Shown here: positions 1 through 13,200 of the stretch, piece by piece | Numbering within the stretch: the first letter of the stretch is position 1 | How the letters are laid out: each line of letters opens with the position of its first letter | Source: Ganoderma boninense | Lineage: Eukaryota > Basidiomycota > Agaricomycetes > Polyporales > Polyporaceae | NCBI GenBank assembly: GCA_002900995.3 | Contig: CM035313.1 | Span: 1,116,001 to 1,180,000, forward strand | Reading direction: 5' to 3' | Length of the DNA: 64,000 nucleotides | Translations under genes and position numbers: made by a program | Notes under the pieces: generated by a model | The model's database searches: none | What the model saw: only the letters and a program-made list of their open reading frames with translations | What the model was told of the DNA's origin: nothing

Positions 1-910
1 CCGTGGTGGGGAAATAAAGTGAGTATGACAGGGGAAAGTGGGGGAGGACTGCCTGTATGTCAGTGGCGGTCGAAGTGTCTGATGGGCGGTGTGGAGAAAA
101 ACAAGCGTTGGAAGAGGCGCCCAGCCGCTGGCTGTGAATGGCATGTCTTGGCGCTTCGGGGAGACAGGTCCGCTCACCGCTCTTCTTGGCCGCCTGTCCT
201 CCTGCCTCCGGCGACGACGACACACTGACTCCTCCCGCGTTTCCCTCCTTGTAATCTATCAGGCTCGGGCAATCGGGTGATATTTTAGTCCCCCACTGTC
301 CTGTAGACTGGCTCATGACAGAACGATATGCTGAATTAGAAGCAGCCCCCATTGTCTCCGAAAGGAGGACCTCCATACCTTGGTCTTCCAAGGCACAGCC
401 CGAACCGAACGTTCAATGCACAGCGTCTCCTACGCCACGTCCAGCACGCGTGCCGACCTATTTCGGAGGAATGCAGACCGCCCGCCGCGCTGGAGGCACT
501 GCGGGCGGACGGCAGGCGCAAACAGCAAGTGACGGGCCATGGGCGGTCGGATGGGAGGTTGTGTGACCGGCACCGCTGACATGCCAAACGCGTCAATCGC
601 GCGCCGGGCGGTTCGATAGCGTGCGATGCAGATTCCATGGCCTGCAGCGGCCAGGGACTCGAAGGAGGGGCGCGAGCTGTGTATCCAAATCCGAATCCGA
701 GCCCGATCGCGGTCACGGTTCGACGCCCCATCGTGGATCGCTCGGCACGAGCCTCCCTGTCCGCGTCCCGTTTCGAGCGGCCGGGCGCGAGGCGGCGTAT
801 ATAGCCCTCGCTTTGCTGCTCCTCTTGCCCGGTCCCCTCCCCTCCATCCCTCCCTGGCTAGCCTCTGCGGGCGCGTCCTGCTGTTCGTTCTTTATTTGCT
901 CGGCCCCGTT
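1..910. other. Upstream region of the copper radical oxidase gene
   Basis: No gene could be supported here. Several overlapping reading frames exist on both strands but none shows a recognisable motif or splice structure. The last 110 bases look like a promoter and 5' leader: a TATA element and a pyrimidine-rich stretch precede the start codon at 911. Confidence 0.6.
798..804 (+). promoter_or_regulatory. TATA box of the copper radical oxidase gene
   Basis: TATATAG in GC-rich surroundings, 107 bases before the chosen ATG and followed by a pyrimidine-rich leader. Spacing and context fit a core promoter. The assignment is inference. Confidence 0.5.
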
Positions 911-3463
911 ATGGTTCGTGCGCACAGGACGAATGTCCGCGCCCTGGCGGCCGCGATTTCTCTCTGCGCTTCCGTTCACGCCCAGACTGCAAACACCCCC
1001 GGTCAGCCGAGCACAAACCAGGCCCCGCTCGGTCAGTTCAAGATCGTCGGAGACAGCATCGTTAGTGCCCAACAGGTGCGTACCCTTGCTCTACCCCGCA
1101 TTGGCGCTCCGTCGAAGGTAGGTCTGACGCTCGGGGCCTGTAGCTGTTCCTGGGGACGACGGACAAGGTGTACATCGTGGACAAGGTAGAGAACAACCCC
1201 ACCAAGATCAATGGTCATCCAGCATGGGCGGCGGGTGAGTCCCAACTACTCGATGGCGCGCATATAGCTGGCTGAACACACAGGGCAGAGTACTCCATCA
1301 GCAAAAACAGTGGTCGCCCGATGGATGTCGTGACCAACTCGTTCTGTGCGGGAGGTTCAGCCCTCGGCAACGGGACGTGGCTGAACGTCGGTGGAAACCA
1401 GGCGGTGGCCCCTGGTGGTGTGCAGGCCCAGAGCCAGTTGGGTGGAGGCATCTATGATGACCCGGATGGAGGAAGATCGTACGTTCACAGCCATGTTGTC
1501 GAAACACGGTAATGCATGGTTAACGTGCATCTTCACACACAGAGTCAGGTATGGTGCTGCATCGCTAACTGCGCGAGGGGAACTTCTATTGACGTCGCCT
1601 GTCTGCGACTTCACAGGTTGCTCAACCCTTGCGACGATGGAAACTGCGACTGGACTCTCGTCGCTGACTTGTCGACGCGGCGATGGTACCCCACCGTGTA
1701 AGTCCCCGGTCAACTACGCCCATGTATGTCTAGTCGCACGAGCTGACATTAACTTCTCGCTAGCGAGACGCTGGATGATGGTTCTGTAATCATCGTAAGT
1801 CTAATCTATCTGCGTCAAGTTGACCACCGACTCATTTAAACGATAGCTCGGAGGTTGCTTGTTTGGAGGCTACGTGAACGCGGCTGGTCAGGATAACCCG
1901 ACATGGGAAATCTTCCCTCCACAATCGGAGCAGCAGGAACCTGTCACCTCCGAGCTCCTCTCCACCACGCTTCCAGTGAACCTGTACCCTTTGACATGGA
2001 TGCTTCCTTCGGGGAAACTCCTTATGCAGTCGAACTGGAAGACCTCGTTGTTGGACTACAGGACGCAGCAGGAGACAGCCCTCGATGACATGCTCGACGC
2101 CGTCCGCGTCTACCCCGCGAGCGGCGGGACTGCCATGCTGCCTCTTACACCAGACAACAACTACACGGCCACGATCGTATTTTGCGGTGGCTCCAACTTG
2201 CAGCCCAACCAGTGAGTAGTTATCTCTCTCTCAGCATCCGACCGGACAGCTCGAGTAACGCGCCCAACAGGTGGGTGCCGGACTGGGATATCGCGCAGTT
2301 CAACGCGTCGAACTCGTGCGTGCGCCTCACCCCGGACGTGTCGCCTGCATACGAGGAGGAGGACCCGCTCCCGGAGGGTCGCTCGATGGGCAACATGATT
2401 CTCCTGCCGAATGGCAAGATCATCATGCTCAACGGCGCGCAGACCGGCACCGCTGGGTACGGCACGGAGGCCTGGACGCTCAACGAGTCGTACGCGGACC
2501 ACGCGCTCCTCATGCCCATCATGTACGACCCGAGCGCGCCGCAGGGTAAGCGGTGGTCGCGCGACGGCCTCTCCCCGAGCACCGTCCCGCGGATGTACCA
2601 CTCGAGTGCTACGCTGCTCCCTGATGGTGCGTAGATGCACGCGTATATAGCTGTGTCTCTGGACACTGGTGACGTTTTTTGATTAGGTTCTGTCTTCGTT
2701 TCGGGTTCGAACCCGCACGCGGACTACGCCGTGGATGACGTCAAGTTCCCAACCGAGTACCGCGTCGAGTACTTCTATCCGTCGTACTACAACCAGAGGC
2801 GTCCCCAGCCCACGGGCCTCCTCAACTCTTACTCGTACGGTGGACAGTACTTCAACGTGTCGTTGACGAAGGATGACCTTTTCGGCGATGTGAACAACGT
2901 CAAGAACACCCAAGTGGTCATCCTTCGCACCGGCTTCTCTACTCACACTATGGTACGTTTGCGTATGACAGTCTGCGGATTCGAACTCATTGGCAGCATC
3001 GCTTCTCAGAACATGGGTCAGAGAATGCTTCAGCTCCAGTCGACGTACACGGGCAACGGCGACGGCAGTGCTACTCTGCACGTCAACCAGATGCCCCCGA
3101 ACCCTGCGACCTTCCCACCCGGTCCTGCTCGTAAGTGCCCATCCGTATTCACCATCGTACTCGGGTCAAGCTAATGGCCTCGGGCGGCTTCCAGTCGCCT
3201 TCGTCGTCGTGAACGGCGTGCCCTCCGTGGGTGTCCAGGTCATGATCGGCAACGGCCAGATCGGCAAGCAGCCCACGCTGAACGTCGCGAACCTCCCGAC
3301 GTCCGCGATCTCCTCTGGTGCGGGCACGCACTCGGACGGCTCCGGCAACAACGTCTCGCAGGGCGGGCACAAGAACTACGCGGGCGGTCTCCGCGACTGC
3401 ATGTCCCCCGCGGCGCTGCTCGCCGCGACACTCGCTTCTTTCGCCGTGTTTTCGCTCGTATGA
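911..3463 (+). CDS. Secreted copper radical oxidase, glyoxal oxidase family, probably GPI-anchored
   Basis: Glyoxal oxidase-type enzymes oxidise aldehydes such as glyoxal and methylglyoxal, reduce O2 to H2O2, and feed extracellular peroxidases in lignin decay. The protein opens with a signal peptide after MVRAHRTN. Family active-site features are visible: SFCAGGS (Cys of the Cys-Tyr cofactor), RRWYPT (its Tyr partner), MYHSSATLLPDG (Tyr-His copper ligands) and THTMNMGQR (second His ligand). No WSC domains are seen. The C-terminus after KNYAGG is hydrophobic and ends ASFAVFSLV, as in GPI-anchor signals. About ten introns interrupt it, including a probable 6-nt exon at 1543-1548. Exon 1 is 911-1075 and exon 2 starts at 1144. 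The exact CRO subclass and substrate are not decided. Confidence 0.9.
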
Positions 3464-4942
3464 GCACGGACGGACGGACTTCGGACTTGGAACTTTCGAT
3501 CGATGGAGCCTTGACTTTCTTTCTTTCTTGACTTTATGGCTTTAACGACGTGACGGGCTGTGTTTAGGACCCACGTGTTGTCCTTTTCTTTTTCTTTCTT
3601 TTTCTCGCAATGACTTTGACTCTCGGCTGTTTGTTCCAATCTGGCTATCTTGGATCATCATCTCGCCCCGCATACCTCCCGGACCTGATATACATACAAC
3701 ATGTACACACATCATACATCACACATACCACCACCATAAGTACCAAGTACCAGTACCATAACCACATTCAACGACAGGACACTGGGAGCTAGCCTGCTGC
3801 TGCTTCCTGAGGACTTCACGCCGGACTCGCCGCTGTACATGCCCTGTAGACACAGCACCACTACCTTAGACGCCACACACAGAGCTCGTGTCCATAATAT
3901 CGCGCATATATGACGGACCTCTCGCCATCTACGGCATACCGACTCAGGCTGTTATGATCACGGGGCTCATGAATGCAATGTAGAGCTACAAATCTGGGTG
4001 TTGCCCCTCGAACCTGGAGGGCATGGAAGCCAAGGAATGCACGGTAAGGATTCAGGAGGATGCAGGCGCGCTGGCGACTATGTCGCATACACGACTTCGG
4101 ACTTGGGGTTGTACAGGAAATGGAACACAAACACACCGCATTGTGCGGGAGCCGGTCAGAAAGCAAGGAAGGCGTTCATAGGCATGCGGGACGTGAGCTG
4201 ACGTGAGCGCGGCCGAGCGCGGTGCGACTCTGACGAGCATCCTATTACTAGTGGATGTGTTCCTTGGAGGACCCGTGAAGCTTATGATCATGAGATGGCG
4301 GTGTGGAGAGAACGTGGTTGGCATTGATGTTGATGTTTGCGGCAACGGAGCGAGGAGACAAAGGGAGACAACTGGAGACAAGCGTCGATGACGCGGCCAG
4401 TGCACCCAGAGCGCTCGGGTGGTCATGGTGCTGACTAAGCAGAGCATCTGTTATGCATCGCCACTCTCGTCGCTCGTCGCGTGTCGACGGTGATCTCGTC
4501 CTTCGAAACAGCCTCGACTGATGTTCTCAGGTCGGATGCACTAAGTAATGATCTCAGATGACCATCCTCCTCCAACTCCTCCGCATCGCTTCCACTGTCC
4601 ACAGAACATGGAAGCCTTCACCAGGCAAGCAGAGTTGGACAGAATATATCCCAGAAAGAAGACCGACCCCAAGGATGTGCAGATGGGTAGGCCCTTCTTG
4701 CCAAGGCGGGACTAGTACTACCAAGGACAATTTGAACTGAACGCATCTGAGCCTGATTTTGACTGGGTGTCCTCCCGGCCAGCTGGTTCCCCAGGGTCCG
4801 TCGTCCGAGTCCAGGTCGCAGTAAGTCGCAGCCACCTCTTTCTTTCCTTTCCTCATCCTGCTCCTCTTGCCCTCGTTTCCTGGCCGCCTTTTTTCGTCTT
4901 CTATCCTTCCCTCGGCCTGGGCCTTGCGTCGTCTTGCATGTC
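3464..4942. other. Intergenic region between oxidase and first glutaminase-like gene
   Basis: No supported gene. It begins with T-rich 3' flanking sequence (CTTT runs near 3515-3605) and an AC/AT-rich stretch near 3690-3780, and ends in a CT-rich leader before the ATG at 4943. Small reading frames here lack motifs. Confidence 0.55.
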
Positions 4943-7900
4943 ATGCTGCCCTTCAGTCTATGGTTCTTCGTCTTCCTCCCGCTTTGCATGTCTCTCGTGC
5001 GAGCGCAAGGACCTGCTCGAACGTTCTTTCCTGCTGCCATCCCTCTCGCCGTCAAGACCCCATACATGAACGTCTGGTATGAAAGCACGAGCAAGTCCAC
5101 CCCCTTGTCATTTTCTTGGCCCCAATTCTGGAGCCTACAGGTCGGTCTTCTATTCGTCGGCCAGAGCGATATCGGTATGCTACAATGGACGGCGTAGGCG
5201 AATATGGGCTGGGCTGGCAAGATCAGAGTGAACGGGACTGCGTATAAGTGGTTGGGCCAAGATGACAGGAGCAAGTCCGCAAGCGTGACCAACATTCAAA
5301 TTACGCCCACACGCTCTATCTTCGTCATGCAGGCGGGGCCGATGAACTTGACAGTGTCATTTCTGAGCCCGATCGAGGTCCGTCACTCTGTCATTGCTAT
5401 GGCATGAACAACGCTCAGCATATTTGCATGGCATTAGCCCGACGACTTGGTCAAGCAGTCGATTCCATTTTCCTATGTATCAGTAGAGGCTCAGTCTCTC
5501 GATGGAAACAGCTACCCGGTACAACTCTACTCCGACATTACTGCAGGTACGACTTGGCGCATCCCCTCAGCACAGACTTTTCCTTCACTGATATTGTCGT
5601 TTCTGAACGCTGTCTTTGCAGAGTGGGCATCAGGCGACCGGTCTAGTCAGGTCCGGTGGAGTAATGCAAACACAGGGAACTCCATCTACCACGAGATTAA
5701 GTTGCAGACTCCCCAACAGAACTCCGAGACCGCAAACCAGGCACAAGACGGGACCGTTTACTACGCCATGTCCACGGTGAGTGCAGTAGTGTCCCTGATA
5801 CCCGTGTCCCCTGCATCCGCCTTCCCGTTCTTGCCTGCTCAACGTCCCCGCAGTCGCACCCTAGCATCACGTGGCAAATCGACAGAGACGAGGCTACTCG
5901 CGCCGGCTTCCAAACGAACGGCAACCTTACCAACTCCGTGTCTACTGCATTTTCGTCCATCTCGCCGTATGTCGCTTGTTTTAGCACGTTCGGCATCGTC
6001 ACTCACGGAAACTGGTATAGAAATATCACAGTATTCGCATTGGCGGTGGACCTCGGGACGATCCAGGCGACCTCCTCCCCGATAACCTGGTCGGTCGGAT
6101 ACGTTCGCGACCCTTCCATTACGTACACAACCGCCACCGGAGCCATGCAGCAGCGCAGGCCGTACTATGTGACGCAATATGCCAACATCACTGATGTGGT
6201 GAGGATCCCTAGCTGTGTTCCCACCCATTATCCACATGTTCTGACTGAACTCGCCATCGCAGATTGATGCGGTCACTGGTGACTACGCCGGAGCGTACGA
6301 CCGCGCCGTGGCCCTTGACCAGAAGATCACGAGCGCGGCGTCTCAGATTTCGTCGCAGTACTCGGACATAGTCTCGCTCGCCACGCGACAGACTATGGCC
6401 TCGCTCGACATCACCGTTGGGACCGACTCGGGTGGTCATCTCGTCCCTGGCGACGTCATGATATTCATGAAGAACCTGGGCACCGACCGGTTCGTATTCC
6501 TTGGTCCTTCCTTGCGAAATGCGGCCTATTGCTGACTGGTTTCTGCGCTTGACAGACGCGTGAATCCTGTGGAGCACGTCTTCGCGGCGTTCCCCATGTT
6601 CTTGTATCTCAACGCCTCGATCGCCAGTGCGCTGCTGGAGCCGCTGTTGGGGGTGCAGGTCAGCCGGACGGGTCAGCCATATGCGGCGCAGGACCTGGGG
6701 AACAGCTATCCAAGCGCCAGCGGCCCGACTGTCGCGCCGACCCAAGGCGTCGAACGTAAGTGCACCTCGCATCGCGATCCTTTTGCCGCGTCGTGACCGG
6801 CGTTGCGTTTGCGAACCTGCAGAGACCGGGAACATGCTCATCATGGAGTTGGCGCACGCGAGGGTATCGGGCAACGGGGCGCTGCTTGCGCAATATGTAC
6901 GTATACGCTGATTTCCCGCGCGATGTGAGCGACGACTCCGCAGGACTGGACTGAACTTGAACTCGGACGGTTTGTGTAGTACGGCACGACGAAGCGATGG
7001 GCGGACTACCTGGTCGGCAACGCGGTCAAGTCTGTGAACCAGTATGTGTTTTGCTCGGGCTCTCGTGGACGATAACTAGGATCGTGTTGATCACGATCCC
7101 GACTGCAGGACGAACAAGGACCAGGACACAGTTGTCGACTCCGCGAACATCGCTCTCAAGGGCATCATCGGCGTGAAGGCTATGGCTGAGATCGCACGAT
7201 CGCTTGGCCAGGACTCCGACGCCGCTGAGTACGGGGTGAGTTGCACCTGGCTTTGACCCACGAGGCTCCGGGCGAACTGGCCAACTGAATGTGCCCCCCA
7301 GAACCAATCCACCTCTCTACTGGGTTCATGGTTATCGCTGGCAACGTCACTGGACGGGTCGCACCTTCTGGGGACGTATGGCGACCAGCAGTCGTGGTCT
7401 TTGATGTACAACCTCTTCGCGGACAAGATGCTCGGCCTCGACCTCGTGCCGCAGTCGGTAAGCTACGAGTCGCCACAAATCTCTGGACCCGCGCCTCATC
7501 CTCGACGCCCGGATCGATTCAGGTCATCGACACGCACACGGGGTATCTGAGGAGTCTGTTGGTGAACCCCCCTGAGTGGGGCTTGCCCATTGACAGCACA
7601 GCTGGACAGTCCGGCAATGCTGGTGAGTCCAGTACTTTCTCGTCCTTTTTGTATACCAGAGTTGACTTTTCGTTCGGTCCCCTCAGCGTGGTCCTTGTAT
7701 GCGTCTGCTTTCGTCACAGACGACACTGTGCGGGACAAGTTGATCGAGAGCGTCTACAACCACGCGAATTTCAATCAGACCGCGGCGGCGTTTCCAGAGA
7801 GATACAACGTCACTAGCAACGCTGTCAACAATGGACGCGCTGGGTGAGCATGGTCGTTAACGCAGTCAGAACGTTGCCATGACTTACACATCCGTTTTAG

Positions 7901-8574
7901 CCCTGCACTTGGCGGCTTGTTCTCTCACCTCCTACTCACGTAAGTCACGGATTTTGACTGACAGGATGTTTCTGCGGTCATGACTGACAGCTCCTCCCAG
8001 GCTGCCGAACCAAACCATCTCCGCCAATTCGCCCATTGCATCCGGGAGCACTGACAACGGCAGATCGAGCAGTGCGGGCGCCATCGCCGGCGGAGTAATC
8101 GGCGGCCTCGCCTTCGTCGGCATCGTCGCGGCCGCCTTCGTCGTGCTCCGTAGGAGGCGCGCACAGCTGCACGAAGAAGCAGGAAAGGCCGGAGTCATGC
8201 GCCAAGTCCGGCCTCACCCCACAGTCACGCCGTACCACCAGGGCTCCACGTCCACGTCCACGGGGACGACGGCGACTTTCGCAGGGGCCGGGCAGGACCC
8301 GTACGAGGGCATTGGCGTCATCCCGTCGTCGAAGGCGAAGGCGTCGCCGAACAGGACGTATCCAAGCCCCGACACGCCGTTTGAGTCCGCTGCGACGTCG
8401 TCTGATAGTGCAGGCTCGCCGCCGAGCGGAGGCCTGCTCTCGCCGCCGGCCGCGCCGTCGGCGTCGTCGACGGACGTGCTGGGGCTTCGGACGGAGGTGG
8501 AGAACTTGCGCCGTGTGATACAGGTTATCAGGGCGGAACGGATGGAGCCGCCGCCTGAATATGCGGAGGGGTAG
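4943..8574 (+). CDS. Glutaminase A-like protein, membrane-anchored (tandem copy 1)
   Basis: Resembles fungal secreted glutaminase GtaA, which hydrolyses L-glutamine to glutamate outside the cell. Start MLPFSLWFF gives a signal peptide and matches the start of the downstream copy. Family segments in order: FFPAAIPLAVKTPYMNVW, GWAGKIRVNG, QAGPMNLTVSFLSP, IPFSYVSVEAQSLDG, FALAVDLGTIQ, ATRQTMASLDITVG, FAAFPMFLYLNAS, MLIMELAHARVSGNG, YNLFADKMLGLDLVP, then AWSLYASAFV and FPERYNV. After the enzyme part come a Ser/Gly-rich linker, a transmembrane helix (AGGVIGGLAFVGIVAAAFVV) and a basic cytoplasmic tail ending in a short helix and EPPPEYAEG, which holds a PPxY motif. Many short introns; the first follows WSLQ (GTCGGT donor). 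Catalytic activity is inferred from family only. Confidence 0.85.
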
Positions 8575-10211
8575 GTGGCTTTCCGCGCACAGGGATGCCA
8601 GTGTTGGCTGGGCTGGGGAATGAATTATTATTGATGTATTTACGCGTTTCTGTGAGAATGCTCTTTTATGGAGTGCTCAGCGTCGGACCCGGGAGCCGAG
8701 AGGAGGACTTGTGACACTCGATGGACATCTTCTCTGCCATCGTTACTAGATAGCCCAAATGTTTGCCAGTAACTACGAAGCTAAAACACTACTAACTAGC
8801 ACGGGACGGATGCTTCCAGATGCCTAACCCTGGCATCCACACCGTAGATGGGTTTGCTGCCTCTGCCTTGACCTGAGGAGCGTGATCTGTACACGGTAAT
8901 TCTGGAGGTCAACACCCGCGGCCACGCCTCCGCGACCATCAAGTGAACCTTCAGACTGGCGTGTATTGATGACAGCTGACCTGGCAGTAGACACTGCGGA
9001 AGGGGCAAGCGAGAGGAATGTGTCGGTGTCCGTCGATTTGGTGTCACAATATTCGAAGGCCCTGCCAGACGACGAGTTTGGGACGAGATGGCTGAGCTCA
9101 CCGGGCTGTCAGTGGGCGGCGCGCCGCGATGAACCTTTCGCAGCTTGAAGAGCCTTTTGCGAACGGTTCTGCACGTCTGAGACCGTTCCTGCATAGTAGA
9201 GGTTGAACCAACTTCAAAGATATGAGATAAAGCGTATGATGACGACCAGCTGAATTCAACGACGGGACTTGCTCAAGTGATGACTAAGCTTACACTGCCA
9301 CCGTCAGTGTCACTGCTGCGGTCGAGCCTCTGGATCCGCCACCTCGTTCTTATTGCCCAATTTCTACCCCCAGAGCGGGGATACGATTCCTGCAACGTGT
9401 CTAGCCGATGCTGTCTTGTCTGGTGAGAGACATTGATCTAGGCTATATTTCAGGCGAGGCACACCTACATGTTCTGCCAGTCTCTCCACGGCTTGAGCTC
9501 CGAGTCGTCGAGGGCGTACTACTTACTCGACCGCGCCTGAATGGCCAACTACAAGGTCTACGGCATATAAGCTTCTACGTCGCGGTGAAACAGTGAGGTA
9601 CTGACACCCTTCCGACTAGACAGGCTTCTATATCAAGTCTCACTCCACGGTTTCCGCAAGCTTATAAGTACTATGGTGCGCTCGCCGTACTCCTTCCAAG
9701 TACGGATTCTTCCAGGATTGACAGCCCAGGAATTGAAACCATCTGTGAGTGCACTGGCACGTTTTATGGTCCTTGAATGCACCTGATATAGCCTGCATAC
9801 CGCTTCTGTTCAAGATGTAGTGGTCTTCTTGCTCCAATCGCCGGTTTCAATGGGCCGACCGGCCGATAACGTACGGGCTTCTTCGCGCTTGTCGATTCGG
9901 AGAAAGTTAAGCGCAAACACTCCAGGATGACAGTGGTGCCCACAGAACTCCATTATGGCGCACAGACACCCTGGCAGACCCGTCGTACGCGGCGATACGA
10001 CTGATGGGCGACTGTAGGCGTCCGAGCTGATTGAACTCTGTCTCACTGGCGGCCAGGCAGTGGCTTTTCAGGCCCCCACGACGGTCCCCGCCAGCTTTCA
10101 CCCGTCCTATTTCGCGATCCCCTCGAGACGTCGGCCATCCATCCTCGTGGCCTCTCTCTCCTTCTAGCCATCCCTCGGCTCAGGTTCCGCGTCCGGATTC
10201 TCTTCTGTGTC
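8575..10211. other. Intergenic region between the two glutaminase-like genes
   Basis: About 1.6 kb with no supported gene. I saw no leftover glutaminase exons. The last 150 bases are CT-rich like the leader of copy 1. Small open frames near 8796-9194 (minus) and 9408-9596 (plus) have no recognisable motif. Confidence 0.55.
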
Positions 10212-13200
10212 ATGCTACGCACTTCGCTATGGGCCCTCCTATTTGTCCCCATTGTGTTGTCTCTAGTTGGAGCACAAGTTCCCGCACAAACATTCTTTCC
10301 AGCAGCCATACCTCTCGCCGTCAAGACCCCATACATGAACGTATGGTATGACAGCTTGAGTGGGTTCGGCCCCCTGGCGCAGTCTTGGCCACTACTCTGG
10401 AACTTAGACAGAGAGGCGAGTTTTTCATGGTGCATGGTCATGGTAATATCCGCTCAGTGAACAGAATGGTAGACATCAATTATCGGATGGGCTGGCAAAA
10501 TCAGAGTGAACGGAATGACATACAATTGGATGGGGTACAACGACACTGCGATTCCTATCAATTCCACCACTGTCCATATTACCCCTACTCGTTCTATCTT
10601 CAATATGCAAGCAGGGCCCATGAACGTTACTGTTACCTTCCTGAGCCCGATCGAGGTGCGTGATGGGTGTACCTTTGATGGTACGATGTCTCAGGATGTT
10701 ACCAGCCCGACGACTGGGTCAAGCAGTCGATTCCATTTTCATATGTATCCGTTGAGGCTCACTCTCTAGACGGAAACAGTTATCCTGTGCAACTGTATTC
10801 TGATATTAGCGCAGGTACGAACGCATGGCACGATTCTGGGCAGTTCATTGAGTTCTTCCGTTGCAGAATGGGCTTCTGGCGACAGGTCTAGTTATGTCGA
10901 GTGGAACACAACGAACACAGGCAAATCATCCTACCACGCGATACAATTGCAAAACCCTCAGACCGACACCGAGAATGCAGACCAGGCACAGGACGGCACA
11001 GTGTACTATGCGACCTCAATGGTAAGTATCATCGACGTGCCTGCACCCTACTGAGGTCGTCGAGCTGTGAGACACCACATATATTCAGTTGTCTTGCACC
11101 CAACTTCCATGAACGGTATCCCGATTATGCCATCGCATGGGCAACTTTGTTCATGTCACTGAATGCTCCAGCTATGCGTGGTGTCTCACGGCTCGATTCC
11201 CCCAGGTGCATTCTCTTGACAGTTCCTCTCACCATTGGCATCAATACAATCGATCCCTCACACAACATGGCAAGTGGGCTTCAACGCAACTACCCGTAGT
11301 CAGTTCCAGGCCCATGGTGCCCTTACGAACGCCCAGAGCAGTAACTCCTCGTCAATTTCACCGTAAGTCACTTCATTTGGCATGCAGGGTTTAACTATTC
11401 ACGAGCCTTGTACATCGCCATGCAGAACGTTCCCTGTATTTGCGCTAGCGGTAGACCTTGGGACAATCCAGTCCACAGCGAACCCCGTAAGTTGGTCAGT
11501 GGGATATGTTCGCGATCCTGCCGTTGCATACACCCCTGCTGCCGGCGCCATGCAGCAGTGCAGGCCGTACTATGTGACGCAATATGTTCACATCCGAGAT
11601 GTGGTGAGGGTCCATTGCTAGTGCTCCCCCAGCTACACCCGATTCTTTTCCGGCTGAAATTAACATCCTAGATCGATGCGTTCACGGGCGACTTCGCCGG
11701 AGCGAACGACCGCGCTGTAGCCCTTGACAAAAAAATCACGAGTGCGGCCTCTCAGATCTCAACGCAGTATTCGGACATCGTCTCGCTGGCCACGCGGCAG
11801 ATTATGGGTGCGCTGGACTTTACCATTGGGAATGACCCCAGTGACCATCTCGTCCCCGGGGGTGCCAAGATATTCATGAAGAACCTGGGCAATGACCGGT
11901 CCGTATTCTGTTCTATGATGCTCGTATGCGCTGACCTTTGTGCACACTCCTTTGCGACTGTAGCCGAGTGAATCCTGCAGAGCACATCTTCGCGGCATTT
12001 CCGATGTTCATCTACCTCAACGCGTCGATTGGCGGTGCGCTATTACAACCGTTGTTGGAGGCGCAGGCAGGCATGATGGACCAGCCATATGCGGCTCAAG
12101 TTCTCGGTAACAACTATCCTAAAGCCACCGACCCAACCATGGCACCCACCCAAGGCGTTGAGCGTGAGTGTTCTCGCACCTTGATCGTTGAGCTGCGTAT
12201 TGACCGGCGCCATGCTTTCGACCTTTCAGAAACCGGGAACATGCTGATCATGGAATTGGCACACGCGAGGATATCAGGCAACGGGAAGCTGCTTTCGCAA
12301 TACGTATGTCGGAGCAGCCTACATCCACGATCCATTCGTCTTGTGCTCAGCTTCCTTGGATTACTTGTAGTACAACACGACAAAACAATGGGCGGACTAC
12401 CTAGTCAACAACGCACTCCAGTCAAGGAACCAGTTCGTTGTGCTCTAATTCGAAATTGGCCGTAGGATTTCTCTGACGGAAGTCGCCAGGACAAACTTTG
12501 ACGGCGGTTCCGCCAGCTCGGAGAACATTGCTCTCAAGGGGATCATCGGCGTAAGGGCTATGGCTGAGATCGCTCGTGCGATTGGCCAAGATACGGATGC
12601 CGTGCAGTATGGTGTGAGTTGCGCCCAGCTGTAGATTCTTTGTGTGGACGGGGTGACTGATTGGATAAGCACCCTAGAACCAAGTCTCCTCACTCCTCAA
12701 CTCATGGTTGTCGCAGGCAACGTCGTCGGACGGGTCACACTTGCTTGGCACTTCTGGTGACCAGAAGTCGTGGTCATTGATGTACAACCTCTTTGCAGAC
12801 AAGATGCTTGGGCTAGGTTTCGTGCCCCCGTCTGTAAGTTATCAGTCTATGAAAACCCTTGACCTATATCTCACTGCTGACCCTGGTTGTACTGCAGGTC
12901 ATCGATATGCACACAAGGTTCTTGAGCAACCAATTGGCAGCCAATTCCAGTTCTGCGTGGGGCCTCCCCGTCGACAGTACGACCAGGCAGGACGCCAATG
13001 CTGGTCAGTCAAGTATGTTCTTTTTCCGAGGCGCTGTGCTTAGCTTTTATCTTCCCTCAGCATGGTCCCTGTTTGCGTCTGCATTTGTATCAGACGCCAC
13101 TGTGCGGGACAATATGATCAAAGGCGTTTACAACCACGCCAACTCCAACCAAAGTGTCGGGGTATTTCCGGAGAGATACAATGTTGTAAATAATGGCGCC

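Noticed and set aside
621..1189. Overlapping plus-strand frames before and into the copper radical oxidase
   Set aside because: Frames are Arg/Pro-rich, conflict with the signal-peptide start at 911, and read through the promoter and first intron.
2700..2722. tRNA T-arm-like sequence (GGGTTCGAACCC)
   Set aside because: It lies inside the coding exon for SGSNPHADY of the oxidase, and no tRNA stems surround it.
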